Origin: a bacterium
GTDB taxonomy: Bacteria; SZUA-79; Acidulodesulfobacterales; Acidulodesulfobacteraceae
Assembly: GCA_021812245.1 (NCBI GenBank)
Contig: JAKAOK010000001.1
Location: forward strand, 62,001 to 126,000
Direction: 5' to 3'
DNA: 64,000 nucleotides
The translations under genes were made by a program, and so were the position numbers. Below, in pieces: positions 33,676-43,106 of the stretch. Positions within the stretch are counted from its first letter, which is position 1, and every line of letters begins with the position of its first letter. The notes under the pieces were generated by a model. The model was not told the DNA's origin. It was given only the letters and a program-made list of their open reading frames with translations, and searched no databases.

Positions 33676-34881
33676 TTATTTTGACCTTCTTAATTTATAG
33701 CGCAATGATTTTAAGTGAATAAATCCCGTCGCATCGTTCTGGGAATATGCCCCTTTGTCGTCCTCGAACGTTACGATATTCTTAGAATAAAGACTGTCTG
33801 CGGATTTTCTGTATAAAACTTTCATATTGCCTTTATACAGCTCTAATCCTATTGCGCCGTTCACGGACGACTGGGCGCTGTCTATAAGGGACTGAACCGC
33901 CTTCAATTCTGGACTAAACCAGCTTCCTTCATATATTAACTTTGAATATTGAGGCACAAGGTTGTTTTTAAGCTCTATCTCTTCGCCGGTCAAAGTAATA
34001 GATTCTATCAGCTTATGGGCAAAACTTAAAACCGTTCCGGCAGGAGTTTCGTAAACGCCCCTCGATTTCATTCCCGTAATCCTCGTTTCTACTATATCCG
34101 CCCTTCCGATACCGTTTCTGCCGGCAATCAAATTAAGCTCATCTACTATCTGAAACGGCGGCATTTTTTTTCCGTTTAAAGATACCGGATTTCCGTTTTT
34201 ATATTTTATTTCTATAGACTCCGGTTTATCCTGTGCTTTTTGGGGAGATGCCGTAATCTCGAACATAGATTCGTCCGGAGCATTTTCTAAATCTTCCAGT
34301 ATCCCGCCCTCATAGCTTATGTGAAAAAGATTTTTATCGCTAGAATAAGGTTTTTCTTTTGTAACCGGAACGGGAATCCCATTATCTTCCGCATATTTAA
34401 TAAGCTCGGCTCTCGAGGCGATATCCCATTCCCTCCACGGCGCTATAACCTTTATGTCCGGATTAACGGCGGCATAGGCAAGCTCGAACCTGACCTGGTC
34501 GTTTCCTTTGCCGGTTGCGCCGTGGGCAACGTATTTTGCGCCTTTTTCCGCCGCTATTTCTATCTGCCTTTTTGCTATTAAAGGTCTGGCGATAGACGTT
34601 CCGAGAAGATAAGAGCCTTCATAAAGAGCGTTCCCCCTTAACATGGGAAATATATAATTTTCTGCAAACTCGCTCCTCATATCTTCGACTATAGCTTCTA
34701 CCGCACCGGTCTTCAGTGCCTTTTTCTTCACGGCGGCAAGGTCTTCTTTCTGTCCTACGTCGCAGCAATATGCAATAACGTCCGCTTTATACGTATTTAT
34801 CAGCCATTTTAAAATTACCGAAGTATCGAGCCCTCCCGAATATGCTAAAACAATCTTATTCCCGCCTTTTAACTTTGCCAT
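33676..34881 (-). CDS. argG: Argininosuccinate synthase
   Basis: ArgG joins citrulline and aspartate with ATP. The 401-residue protein has the PP-loop VLAYSGGLDTSVILKWL, YVAHGATGKGNDQVRFE, SSDKNLFHISYEGG and SRGVYETPAGT. Length is normal. It lies 24 nt after argF and 18 nt before argH. Confidence 0.97.
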   Translation of the reverse strand: MAKLKGGNKIVLAYSGGLDTSVILKWLINTYKADVIAYCCDVGQKEDLAAVKKKALKTGAVEAIVEDMRSEFAENYIFPMLRGNALYEGSYLLGTSIARPLIAKRQIEIAAEKGAKYVAHGATGKGNDQVRFELAYAAVNPDIKVIAPWREWDIASRAELIKYAEDNGIPVPVTKEKPYSSDKNLFHISYEGGILEDLENAPDESMFEITASPQKAQDKPESIEIKYKNGNPVSLNGKKMPPFQIVDELNLIAGRNGIGRADIVETRITGMKSRGVYETPAGTVLSFAHKLIESITLTGEEIELKNNLVPQYSKLIYEGSWFSPELKAVQSLIDSAQSSVNGAIGLELYKGNMKVLYRKSADSLYSKNIVTFEDDKGAYSQNDATGFIHLKSLRYKLRRSK

Positions 34882-34905
34882 AATAAATTATTTCTCCTGT
34901 TTTAT

Positions 34906-35838
34906 TTAGAAAATAGTCTCCATAATCGCTTTCTGGACATGAAGCCTGTTTTCCGCTTCTTCAAACACGACCGGCGAAAACCTCTCGAACACGTCCTCCG
35001 TAACTTCTTCGTTTCTGTGAACCGGAAGACAGTGTAGAAAGATAACGTCGTCTTTCGCATTTTTTACTACATCATCGTCTATAATAAAAGGTCTTAATTT
35101 ATCTATTTTTTCTTTTTCCTCGTCCTGCCCCATACTAATAAAGACATCGGTCGTAATAACGTCCGCGTTTTTTGCCGCAGAAATTTTATCGTTGGAAATC
35201 AGGAATCTGCCGCCTCTTTTTTTAGAATCCTCTTTAACGGCAGGGTCTATTTCAAATCCTTCAGGCATAGCAAGCACAAGCTCAAAACCGAGCATTGCCT
35301 GAAGGCTGACCCATGAATTTGCCATGTTGTTCGCATCGCCGAAATAAACTATTTTTAAGTTTCCGATAATATCAGCCACAATGCCTGCTTCGCAGGAACT
35401 TCTTTTTATCTCGTAAACCGTAAAGATATCCGTTAATATCTGCGCGGGATGATATAAATCCGTAAGACCGTTAATCACGGGTTTTTCGAAATACCGCGCA
35501 AAAGTTTCTATTCTTTCCTGTTCGAACGTTCTTATTATTACGCCGTCTAAATACCTGCTTAAAACCCTTGCGGTGTCTTTTACCGGCTCACCGCGTCCGA
35601 GCTGAAGGTCTCTCGACGACATAAAAATGGGGTATCCTCCGAATTCTACTATGCCGACTTCAAAAGATAATCTGGTTCTCGTAGAGGATTTCTCGAATAT
35701 CAGACCGATTTTTTTGCCTTCGAGACAGACGTTCTTTTTGCCCCTTTCTGCCTTTAAAACGGCAGACCCTAAAAGAATATCATATATTTCGTCCTTCGTA
35801 AAATCGTAAACCGATAAAAAATTTCTGACTGAATTCAT
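34906..35838 (-). CDS. argF: Ornithine carbamoyltransferase
   Basis: ArgF makes citrulline from ornithine and carbamoyl phosphate. The 310-residue protein has the carbamoyl-phosphate motif SSTRTRLSFEVG, SRDLQLGRGEPVKDTARVLS, HPAQILTDI, MANSW, DVFISMGQ and the catalytic HCLPVHR. It follows argD after 15 nt. Confidence 0.97.
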   Translation of the reverse strand: MNSVRNFLSVYDFTKDEIYDILLGSAVLKAERGKKNVCLEGKKIGLIFEKSSTRTRLSFEVGIVEFGGYPIFMSSRDLQLGRGEPVKDTARVLSRYLDGVIIRTFEQERIETFARYFEKPVINGLTDLYHPAQILTDIFTVYEIKRSSCEAGIVADIIGNLKIVYFGDANNMANSWVSLQAMLGFELVLAMPEGFEIDPAVKEDSKKRGGRFLISNDKISAAKNADVITTDVFISMGQDEEKEKIDKLRPFIIDDDVVKNAKDDVIFLHCLPVHRNEEVTEDVFERFSPVVFEEAENRLHVQKAIMETIF

Positions 35839-35853
35839 ATTAAATTATTTGCC

Positions 35854-37089
35854 TTATTTATTATAATGACTGTTAAGAATCTTAACAATAGATTCTATCA
35901 ATAAATCGACGTCGCCTTTTTTGATAATTAACGGCGGGGTAAGCCTTAATATTTTATCCTGAACCGCCGTCGTCAAAAACCCTTCTTCGATTAATTTAAC
36001 GGCTATGTCTTTTGCCTTGAACTCATAAAACTCGATTGCACCGATTAATCCAATATTTCTAACGTCTTTAATGAATTCGGAAAAATCGAGCTTTAATTCG
36101 TCTAATTTGGATTTTATGTAAATCCCTGTTTTTAAAACTTCGTCGAGAAAATCTTCCTTGGTTATTTCGTCGATAAAGGCATTGGCCGCGGCCGTTATCA
36201 GCGGTCCTCCTCCGAAAGTCGAAGCATGGTTGCCCGGTTCGAACGCTTTTGCAATTTTATCTTTTGCCAGCACCGCGCCTATCGGAAGTCCGCCCGCAAG
36301 AGGTTTCGCAAGCGTCATAACGTCCGGCTCTACATCATAATTCATATAAGAAAAAAGTTTTCCCGTCCTGCCGAGTCCGACCTGAACCTCGTCGAAAATT
36401 AAAACTATGTCGTTTTCTGCGGTTAAGTCCCTTAACGATTTTATGTATTCTTTATCTGCAATATTAACGCCGCCTTCTCCCTGCACCGGTTCTATTATTA
36501 CCGCGCAATAATCTTTTCCGTTACCGGCATTTCCGCTGCCGGGTTTCCCGTCTCTTCCTTTAATCAATTTCTCTACGGCGGAGAAATCGTTGAATTTTAC
36601 ATGGGTAAAGCCTTCAAGCAGAGGTTCGAAACCTTTATGATACTTGTCCTGTCCCGTTGCCGAAAGCGCTCCGAAGGTTCTTCCGTGAAAAGAATTCTCC
36701 ATTGCTATTACCTTATAGCCTCTTTTTGAAAATTTTCCCGCGTATATTCTTGCAAGTTTGATTGCCCCTTCGACGCTTTCCGCCCCGCTGTTACAGAAAA
36801 AAACCTTATCGGCGAATGAATTCTTGCACAGTTTCTCGGCAAGCAGAGCCTGCGGTTCGGTATAAAAATAGTTTGATACATGAATTAACTTTTTTATCTG
36901 GCTTATTACGGCAGAATTTATTTTATGATTATTGTATCCTAAGCTATTAACCGCAATTCCCGAAGCAAAATCTATATATTTTTTCCCGTTTTCATCGTAT
37001 AAAATACAGCCGTCCCCTTTAACCAAGGTTAAATCGAATCTGCCGTAAGTATTCATTATATATTTATCGGTAAGTTCTTTAGTATTCAT
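35854..37089 (-). CDS. argD: Acetylornithine aminotransferase
   Basis: The 411-residue class III PLP aminotransferase has FCNSGAESVEGAIKLAR, NSFHGRTFGALSATGQ, the PLP Asp in IFDEVQVGLGRTG, the Schiff-base Lys in TLAKPLAGGLPIGAVLA and HASTFGGGPL. It may also act as succinyldiaminopimelate aminotransferase for the lysine route, a known dual role of ArgD. A short Gly/Asn insert (GRDGKPGSGNAGNGK) lies at about residue 180. It is followed by argF and preceded by argB (13 nt). Confidence 0.94.
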   Translation of the reverse strand: MNTKELTDKYIMNTYGRFDLTLVKGDGCILYDENGKKYIDFASGIAVNSLGYNNHKINSAVISQIKKLIHVSNYFYTEPQALLAEKLCKNSFADKVFFCNSGAESVEGAIKLARIYAGKFSKRGYKVIAMENSFHGRTFGALSATGQDKYHKGFEPLLEGFTHVKFNDFSAVEKLIKGRDGKPGSGNAGNGKDYCAVIIEPVQGEGGVNIADKEYIKSLRDLTAENDIVLIFDEVQVGLGRTGKLFSYMNYDVEPDVMTLAKPLAGGLPIGAVLAKDKIAKAFEPGNHASTFGGGPLITAAANAFIDEITKEDFLDEVLKTGIYIKSKLDELKLDFSEFIKDVRNIGLIGAIEFYEFKAKDIAVKLIEEGFLTTAVQDKILRLTPPLIIKKGDVDLLIESIVKILNSHYNK

Positions 37090-37102
37090 CGTGCGCCTCT
37101 TT

Positions 37103-37951
37103 CTAATTTGAAATCTGGGTTCCTATCCCTTTTTTAGTAAATATTTCCAATAAAACGGCATGCGGAATAGAACCGTTTATTATATGCACCTTTTTAACGC
37201 CCTGCTTTACAGCTTCTACACAGGAATTTGCCTTCGGTATCATTCCCCCGTAAATAACCCCTTCTTTAATCATGCTTTTAATATCTCCCGTTTTAACCGA
37301 AGAGATAAGCTCGTTACCCGCATTTAAAAGACCGTCCCTGTCCGATAAGATTATAAGTTTTTCGGCTTCAAGCTCCGCCGCGACGGCGGATGCGACAAGG
37401 TCGGCATTAATATTAAGCGTCCTACCCTCATCGTCCATGCTTACGGGAGCGATTACCGGAATAAACGAAGGGTCGAGCGTCAACAGTATTTTTTTATCTA
37501 CATGCTTGACTTCGCCAACAAAACCAAGGTCGACTTTTTCGGTTTTGAGCTTTTTTGCCGTTATAAGATTTCCGTCTTTGCCCGATAATCCGCAGGCGCG
37601 TCCACCGAATTTATTTATCAACGCAACAAGGTCTTTATTTATTTTCCCCGATAAAACCATTTCGACGACTTCCATAGTATTTTCATCGGTAATACGGTGG
37701 CCTTCGTGAAAATTTACGCCGATATTCAGCTTGGTTAAAAAACCGTCTATTTCTTTTCCGCCGCCGTGAACGATAATTATATTTATTCCAATAAGCTTCA
37801 AAAGAATAATATCTTTAACAAAACTCTCTTTCAATTCGTCGTCCGCGGCTATCGAACCGCCGAATTTTATCACGAAGGTTTTTGAAGTAAATTTCTGGAT
37901 ATAGGGCAGAGCCTCAAGCAAAATCTTTGCTTTTTTTATGTATTCTTCCAT
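37103..37951 (-). CDS. argB: N-acetylglutamate kinase
   Basis: ArgB phosphorylates N-acetylglutamate. The 282-residue amino-acid-kinase-fold protein has VIKFGGSIAADDELK, IIIVHGGGKEID, GLSGKDGNLITA, NINADLVASAVAAEL and a C-terminal GGMIPKANSCVEA. It opens the arg gene run 21 nt after hslU. argJ and argC are not in the window. Confidence 0.95.
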   Translation of the reverse strand: MEEYIKKAKILLEALPYIQKFTSKTFVIKFGGSIAADDELKESFVKDIILLKLIGINIIIVHGGGKEIDGFLTKLNIGVNFHEGHRITDENTMEVVEMVLSGKINKDLVALINKFGGRACGLSGKDGNLITAKKLKTEKVDLGFVGEVKHVDKKILLTLDPSFIPVIAPVSMDDEGRTLNINADLVASAVAAELEAEKLIILSDRDGLLNAGNELISSVKTGDIKSMIKEGVIYGGMIPKANSCVEAVKQGVKKVHIINGSIPHAVLLEIFTKKGIGTQISN

Positions 37952-37972
37952 AATTATGATTTATAAATCTTA

Positions 37973-39409
37973 TTAAAGTATATATCTGGAGAGGTCTTCA
38001 TCTTTAATTATGTCCTTCAGCCTTTCGTCTATATAATCCTTATTTATTAAAACTTTTTTTGCCGCCTTATAAGGGGCCTCGAAAGAAACATCCTCCATAA
38101 CTCTTTCTAAAATTGTGTGAAGCCTTCTTGCTCCGATATTTTCGGTCTTAAGATTTACCTCTTCCGCAATTTCCGCAATTCTTTCTATGCCGTCATCCGT
38201 GAAGTTTAAACTCACGTTTTCGGTTTTAAGAAGCTCGTAATACTGTTTGATTAATGCGCCCTTAGGTTCTTTTAATATTCTTACGAACTCTTTCTTGGAC
38301 AGCGAATCCATCTCGACCCTGATAGGAAACCTTCCCTGAAGTTCGGGGATTAAATCCGACGGTTTGGAAACATGGAAAGCGCCTGCGGCGATAAATAAAA
38401 TATGGTCGGTTTTGACGATCCCGTACTTCGTCATAACGTTGGAACCTTCTATTATCGGCAGTAAGTCCCTCTGGACGCCTTCTCTTGAAACATCTGGACC
38501 GTAAGATTTTTCCCTTGAAGCTATCTTGTCTATCTCATCTACGAATATCAGGCCGGAATTTTCCACCCTTTGAACCGCGTTCTGAACGACTTTATCGTTA
38601 TCGACAAGCCTTTCGCTCTCTTCGCGGACTAATATGTCGAAAGCCTCTGAAACTCTGACTTTTTCTATTTTCTTCTGCTTCGGAAATATATTAGAAAATA
38701 TATCTTTGAAATCCTGTCCTATATCGTCTATTCCGGATTGGGAAAATATTTCTATAACCGGAATCGGAGGTCTGGCAGAAGATTTAACCTCCATTTCTAT
38801 AAATCTGTCGTCTAACTTTCCTTCTAAAAACATTTTCCTGAATTTTTCCCTTGTATTGGCATAGCTGGTTTTTTCCGCTCCTTCGGCCGGAGACTGCCCC
38901 ACGTTTTTCTTGGAAACTTTAGGAGGCGGAGCTACAAGAAGGTCTAAAAGCAGTTCCTCGGCATTTTGCTTGGCTTTATCGATGATCTGCTCCGTTTCTT
39001 TAGCTTTTTCGCTTATAAAAGCGGTTTCCACGAGGTCTCTCACCATAGATTCGACGTCGCGGCCCATATAACCTACTTCCGTAAACTTTGACGCTTCGAC
39101 TTTTATAAAAGGAGAATCGGAAAGTTTGGCGATACGCCTTGCTATTTCGGTTTTACCTACGCCGGTAGGCCCTATTAATAAGATATTTTTTGGGACTATG
39201 TCTTCCCTTATTTCATCGGGAACGCTGTTTCTTCTGAAACGCGTCCTCAGGGCTATCGCAACGGATTTTTTAGCTTTGTCCTGTCCTATAACGTATTTAT
39301 CTAGTTCTTTAATTATTTCTTTCGGCGTTAGAAAATCTATTTTGCCTGCCGTATTAGCCGCATTGGCATTAACGGTATTAACATTGCCGCTTGACGTTTT
39401 ATTTGCCAT
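37973..39409 (-). CDS. hslU: ATP-dependent protease ATPase subunit HslU
   Basis: HslU unfolds substrates for HslV. The 478-residue AAA+ protein has LTPKEIIKELDKYVIGQ, Walker A LIGPTGVGKTEIARR, the pore loop GYMGRDVESMVRDL, an I-domain (about 130-270), Walker B FVDEIDKI and the C-terminal sensor region EERL-like DERLKDIIKDEDLSRYIL, whose tail enters HslV. The first ~25 residues (ANKTSSGNVNTVNANAANTAG) are an unusual Asn/Ala-rich extension. It starts 8 nt after hslV. Confidence 0.96.
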   Translation of the reverse strand: MANKTSSGNVNTVNANAANTAGKIDFLTPKEIIKELDKYVIGQDKAKKSVAIALRTRFRRNSVPDEIREDIVPKNILLIGPTGVGKTEIARRIAKLSDSPFIKVEASKFTEVGYMGRDVESMVRDLVETAFISEKAKETEQIIDKAKQNAEELLLDLLVAPPPKVSKKNVGQSPAEGAEKTSYANTREKFRKMFLEGKLDDRFIEMEVKSSARPPIPVIEIFSQSGIDDIGQDFKDIFSNIFPKQKKIEKVRVSEAFDILVREESERLVDNDKVVQNAVQRVENSGLIFVDEIDKIASREKSYGPDVSREGVQRDLLPIIEGSNVMTKYGIVKTDHILFIAAGAFHVSKPSDLIPELQGRFPIRVEMDSLSKKEFVRILKEPKGALIKQYYELLKTENVSLNFTDDGIERIAEIAEEVNLKTENIGARRLHTILERVMEDVSFEAPYKAAKKVLINKDYIDERLKDIIKDEDLSRYIL

Positions 39410-39417
39410 ATCTGTTA

Positions 39418-39972
39418 TTATATCTCCTCTATTATTATATTTTCGTTAGTATAAATGCAGATGCGGGCAGCCGTTTTCATCGAATATTCCGCGATTTCCT
39501 TTGCGCTCAAATCCGTTTTTTCCAGCAAGCCGAGCGCGCATGCAAGCGCATAAGGAGCGCCCGAACCGATGGACAGGGCATCTTCATCCGGTTCTATAAC
39601 GTCCCCTGCTCCCGATATTACGAAAGAATCGGTTTTATCGACTACTATCATCATAGCTTCCAGCCGCCTCAATATTTTATCCGTCCGCCAGTCTTTCGCA
39701 AGTTCGACGCTCGCTCTTTTAACGCTTCCGTTGTATTTGGAAAGTTTTTCTTCCATCTTCTCGAAAAGCGTAAAGGCGTCGGCGGTAGCTCCCGCAAATC
39801 CGGCTATCACTTTATCGTTGTAAAGCCGTCTTACTTTTCTTGCGTTATGCTTCATAATAGTATTTCCGAGCGTAACCTGACCGTCTCCGGCTACGACTAC
39901 CCGCCCCTTGCGCCTGACGGTTATGATAGTCGTTCCCAGAAGTTTTATTCCTTCACTATTGCCGTTATCCAT
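39418..39972 (-). CDS. hslV: ATP-dependent protease proteolytic subunit HslV
   Basis: The 184-residue proteasome-like peptidase has the catalytic Thr followed by [20 protein letters not shown], then [25 protein letters not shown]. The nucleophile Thr14 (in [10 protein letters not shown]) lies behind a 13-residue leader, longer than the one to few residues usual in HslV, so a longer propeptide would have to be removed. The start has ribosome site gggagaa about 10 nt away and no better start exists. It is downstream of xerC, the common xerC-hslV-hslU order. Confidence 0.95.
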   Translation of the reverse strand: MDNGNSEGIKLLGTTIITVRRKGRVVVAGDGQVTLGNTIMKHNARKVRRLYNDKVIAGFAGATADAFTLFEKMEEKLSKYNGSVKRASVELAKDWRTDKILRRLEAMMIVVDKTDSFVISGAGDVIEPDEDALSIGSGAPYALACALGLLEKTDLSAKEIAEYSMKTAARICIYTNENIIIEEI

Positions 39973-40079
39973 TAATCTATTTCTCCCGTATTTAATTTAA
40001 ACTGAAAATCCAAATAATAAATATTAATTAATCAGATAATATATCAACCTATTTTCCGTTATTCTCGTTTTCATCCGGT

Positions 40080-41066
40080 TTATTTCCCTGAAAGCGGATG
40101 AGCTTTATTGTAAACGTCTATAAGTTTTTTAATGCTTAAATGGGTGTATTTTTCCGTCGTAGCCAGATTGGAATGACCGAGCATATCCTGAATAGACCTT
40201 AAATCCGCTCCGTTGTCTAAAAGATTAGTTGCGAAAGAATGCCTTAAACTATGGGGCGAAATGTTTTTAAACTGCCCCGTTATTAGCATGGATTCCTTAA
40301 CTATCCTGTGAACCGTCCTTCTGGTAAGATGCAGGCCTTTTTTGTTGATAATGATATATCCGTCTTTAGGGATTAAACCTATTGCGGATAAACAGCCCGA
40401 CCACGCCTTTATTTTTTTGGCGGTAATTTCCGTAAGCGGAACAATTCTCTGTTTAGAACCTTTTCCCAAAACTCTTACATAACCGCCGCCTTTTTCCAAT
40501 TCCAAATCTGTTTTTTTAACGAAAATCAGCTCGCTCACCCTCAACCCGCTGCCGTATAACAATTCTAAAATCAAGTCGTTTCTAAGAGCTTCGAAATATC
40601 TTAACGGTTCAGGTATTGCAAGCAGGATTGAATCGCCGGACTCGGGCGGATAGCCTTTAATCCCGTCTAACTTATCCTTTTTTAACTTAAGGCCTAAATA
40701 ATTATTCAGCAAAAAATCAGCCTCTTTCGCCGTTAAGAAAAAAGGCAGTTTCTTTTCTACTTTCGGAAGGTCTATTAAAAAAGCCGGATTTTGTTTTAAT
40801 ATATGTTTTTTTTCCAGAAAATTGAAAAACGATTTTATGGATTCTATCTTTCTCGCGAGACTCGTCTTCTTGACGCTCTCGTAAATCTTGCTTAAATATC
40901 CTTTTATCTCGAATTCGGTAACGTCTTCCATGGAATTTACGGATGTTTCTTCTTCAAGGTATAATATAAAAGCCCTGACGTCGGATACGTATGCCAGAAC
41001 CGTATTATAAGAATGATTTTTTTCGAGTTTAATATGCTTCGCAAAATCTTTTAAAAAATCTTCCAT
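40080..41066 (-). CDS. xerC: Tyrosine recombinase XerC/XerD family
   Basis: The 328-residue protein has an N-terminal core-binding domain (about 1-95) and a catalytic domain with the Arg in YGSGLRVSELI, a Lys in RVLGKGSKQR, HSLRHSFATNLLDNG, MLGHSN and the nucleophilic Tyr in TTEKYTHL. This is the XerCD set for resolving chromosome dimers at dif. A ~30-residue insert (DGIKGYPPESGDSILLAI...) makes it longer than the usual ~300. The xerC-hslV-hslU context favours XerC, although XerD cannot be excluded. No sign that it belongs to a mobile element. Confidence 0.88.
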   Translation of the reverse strand: MEDFLKDFAKHIKLEKNHSYNTVLAYVSDVRAFILYLEEETSVNSMEDVTEFEIKGYLSKIYESVKKTSLARKIESIKSFFNFLEKKHILKQNPAFLIDLPKVEKKLPFFLTAKEADFLLNNYLGLKLKKDKLDGIKGYPPESGDSILLAIPEPLRYFEALRNDLILELLYGSGLRVSELIFVKKTDLELEKGGGYVRVLGKGSKQRIVPLTEITAKKIKAWSGCLSAIGLIPKDGYIIINKKGLHLTRRTVHRIVKESMLITGQFKNISPHSLRHSFATNLLDNGADLRSIQDMLGHSNLATTEKYTHLSIKKLIDVYNKAHPLSGK

Positions 41067-41145
41067 CAGCCGGTATTCTTAGTAAAAATTTTATTGAAAA
41101 TTAATATTATATCACAATTAAAATATAAAATAATATAATTTTTAA

Positions 41146-41991
41146 TTAAATAAACCTGTAGGTAAGAACGAAAGCGCCGAAAATTAGGCAGTAAAAAGCA
41201 AAGGGGTAAAGAGCGTTTATTTCGTATTTGTTAAAATATTTCATAAGGGCGTAAACGCTCAAATATGCGGCAATACCGGCGACCAAGCCGCTTGTTATAG
41301 AAACTGCCGTAAAATGAAACATATGCAGTTTGAGCATCTTCGGTACTTCTAAAAGTCCGGCGGCAAGAATAATAGGCGTTGCCAGAAGAAAAGAAAATTT
41401 TGCGGCATATTCATGCTTAAAGCCTAAATAAAGTGCGGCAACCATGGTTATCGCGGAGCGGGATATTCCCGGAATCAACGCAAACGACTGAAATACCCCT
41501 ATAATAAGGGCGGCGGTAATAGTCATATCGGAAATCTTTGCTATGCCCTGTTTTCTTCTACGCTTCTCGCCGAGATATAATATGACGCCGTTTACCATAA
41601 GAAAAACTCCCGCTATAGACGTAATACCGAATAGTTTTTTTAGCTTATGAACGAACAAAAGTCCGATTAATCCCGCCGGAACGGTCGCAAGCGCAAGCAG
41701 GTATAAAGTTTTGGAATCTTCGTTCGCATTGAGGTTTTTATTTTTTAAGCCGGTAAAAAATCCCTTAAATAAATTAATCCAGTCTTTATAAAAATATATA
41801 AGCAGCGCAAGAGCCGTTCCGAGATGAAGAACTACCAAAAAAGGCAGAAAACCTTCAGCCTGCCGGTTTATTTTCCACCCCAAAATGGCGGGAATTATAA
41901 CACCGTGGGCTAAGCTCGAAACGGGGAAAAGCTCCGTAACCCCCTGAATAACTGCAAGAATAAGGGCATGAAAAAAGGAAAGATGCATCAT
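41146..41991 (-). CDS. uppP: Undecaprenyl-diphosphatase UppP (BacA family)
   Basis: The 281-residue multi-pass membrane protein dephosphorylates undecaprenyl diphosphate to recycle the lipid carrier for peptidoglycan and surface sugars. It has the two family motifs, QGVTELFPVSSLAHGVI near the N-terminus and IPGISRSAITM about residue 185, and about seven further hydrophobic helices. The ribosome site ggaggcg and a predicted promoter (42034-42062) precede it. It is the first gene of the long - strand series. Confidence 0.93.
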   Translation of the reverse strand: MMHLSFFHALILAVIQGVTELFPVSSLAHGVIIPAILGWKINRQAEGFLPFLVVLHLGTALALLIYFYKDWINLFKGFFTGLKNKNLNANEDSKTLYLLALATVPAGLIGLLFVHKLKKLFGITSIAGVFLMVNGVILYLGEKRRRKQGIAKISDMTITAALIIGVFQSFALIPGISRSAITMVAALYLGFKHEYAAKFSFLLATPIILAAGLLEVPKMLKLHMFHFTAVSITSGLVAGIAAYLSVYALMKYFNKYEINALYPFAFYCLIFGAFVLTYRFI

Positions 41992-42033
41992 ATCGCGCCT
42001 CCGGCTGATTTTTTTTACATAATTTGATTAATT

Positions 42034-42062
42034 AATTTAATACGATTAAAGCAAAATGTCAA
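42034..42062 (-). promoter_or_regulatory. Predicted sigma-70 promoter of uppP
   Basis: On the - strand TTGACA (42057-42062, exact -35 consensus) and TAAATT (42034-42039) are spaced by 17 nt. It would start transcription about 35 nt upstream of uppP and may drive the downstream xerC-hslVU-arg genes. Confidence 0.55.
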
Positions 42063-42066
42063 TAAA

Positions 42067-42136
42067 AATACCCCCGGCATCATATTTTAAGACAACCGAA
42101 GGTATTGGAAAGCGTGAGACGGAGGTACTTCAGCTT
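42067..42136. other. Two adjacent hairpins in the uppP/FAH intergenic region
   Basis: The gap 41992-42296 (305 nt) holds two divergent promoters and this structured part. Hairpin 1 pairs AATACC-CC-CGG (42067-42077) with CCG-AA-GGTATT (42096-42106). Hairpin 2 pairs AAGC..GAG (42110-42118) with CTT..GCTT (about 42129-42136). Read on the - strand, hairpin 1 is followed by TTTATT like a terminator. It matches no riboswitch I know. It could be a small RNA or a transcription insulator. Confidence 0.3.
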
Positions 42137-42197
42137 ACAGTATGAAATTATTATAATGCATTAAATATTACAATTGCGTTAAGTTTCCGTTAAATTT

Positions 42198-42226
42198 TTG
42201 TAACAAAGGGTAATATGGTGTATAAT
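42198..42226 (+). promoter_or_regulatory. Predicted sigma-70 promoter of the FAH-family gene
   Basis: TTGTAA (42198-42203) and TATAAT (42221-42226, exact -10) are separated by 17 nt. The predicted leader of about 64 nt contains a small hairpin (CCGGCTTACGCCG) and ends in the ribosome site cagggggcgctatca before ATG 42297. Confidence 0.6.
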
Positions 42227-42296
42227 AAAGTAAAGATAAAACCGGCTTACGCCGATAACGCATATATATTTCATATTTCCGCAGGGGGCGCTATCA

Positions 42297-43079
42297 ATGA
42301 AATTTGGAAGGTTCAGGCACAAAACCGGAGAAATGAGAGAATATTACGGGACGCTTTCCACTGATAAAGATAAAACGTTCATCAATATAATTGAAGATTT
42401 CGACTTTACCGACATTAAATACAAATATACCGGAAGACAGTACGAGCTGGACGAACTTCAATTTTTGCCTCCTATCCGCCCTACTAAAATCGTTGCCGTG
42501 GGATTAAATTATAAAAACCATGCCGCCGAAATGCAGAAAAAACTGCCGGAAGAGCCTCTGATTTTTATAAAACCAAACTCGAGCATTATTCCACATCTTG
42601 GAACTATCGTCAAACCTGACGCTTCAAAAAGGGTTGATTACGAATCGGAACTGGCGGCCGTCATAGGAAAAACCGCAAAAAACGTTAAGAAGGAAGAAGC
42701 GGCGGATTATATATTCGGCTATACCTGTTTAAACGACGTAACGGCAAGAGATTTGCAGATAAAAGATATTCAATATACCAGAGCCAAAGGATTCGATACC
42801 TTTGCGCCGATAGGTCCTTTTATAGAAACGGAAATAGAAAATCCCTCCAATCTCCAAATTAAAGGCCGGCTTAACGGAGAATTAAAACAATCTTCAAATA
42901 CTTCAAACTTAATTTTTAACCCTTACGAATTAGTAGAATTTATTTCAGGAATTATGACTCTTTTTCCAGGCGATATAATTTCTACCGGAACCCCTTCGGG
43001 GATAGGCAGTTTAAATAAAGGCGATATTTTCGAGATAGAAATAGAAAATATCGGAAAGCTAAAAAACTTCGTCGAATAA
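42297..43079 (+). CDS. Fumarylacetoacetate hydrolase-family protein
   Basis: The 260-residue protein has the FAH fold with metal ligands in [12 protein letters not shown] and NDVTARDLQ, the family's [16 protein letters not shown] start block, [12 protein letters not shown] and STGTPSGIG. It may act as a hydratase, isomerase or decarboxylase on an oxo-acid, for example 2-hydroxyhepta-2,4-diene-1,7-dioate or oxaloacetate. No catabolic partner genes are close, so the substrate is open. A clear promoter precedes it. Its stop codon is in the same frame as the MFS start 48 nt later. Confidence 0.85.
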   Translation: MKFGRFRHKTGEMREYYGTLSTDKDKTFINIIEDFDFTDIKYKYTGRQYELDELQFLPPIRPTKIVAVGLNYKNHAAEMQKKLPEEPLIFIKPNSSIIPHLGTIVKPDASKRVDYESELAAVIGKTAKNVKKEEAADYIFGYTCLNDVTARDLQIKDIQYTRAKGFDTFAPIGPFIETEIENPSNLQIKGRLNGELKQSSNTSNLIFNPYELVEFISGIMTLFPGDIISTGTPSGIGSLNKGDIFEIEIENIGKLKNFVE

Positions 43080-43106
43080 AAATATAAAACAATCTGTCTT
43101 ATAGAT

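Noticed and set aside
39391-39975. Long open frame (194 codons) antisense to hslV
   Set aside because: It mirrors a fully conserved hslV gene; the translation is low in recognisable structure and has no ribosome site. The same holds for other antisense frames in this window.
40080-41066. Phage or island integrase
   Set aside because: The tyrosine recombinase sits in the housekeeping xerC-hslV-hslU order, with no attachment repeats or phage genes nearby.
42067-42136. Cyclic-di-GMP (GEMM) or other known riboswitch
   Set aside because: The conserved core sequences are missing, and the segment lies upstream of the predicted transcription starts of both neighbours.
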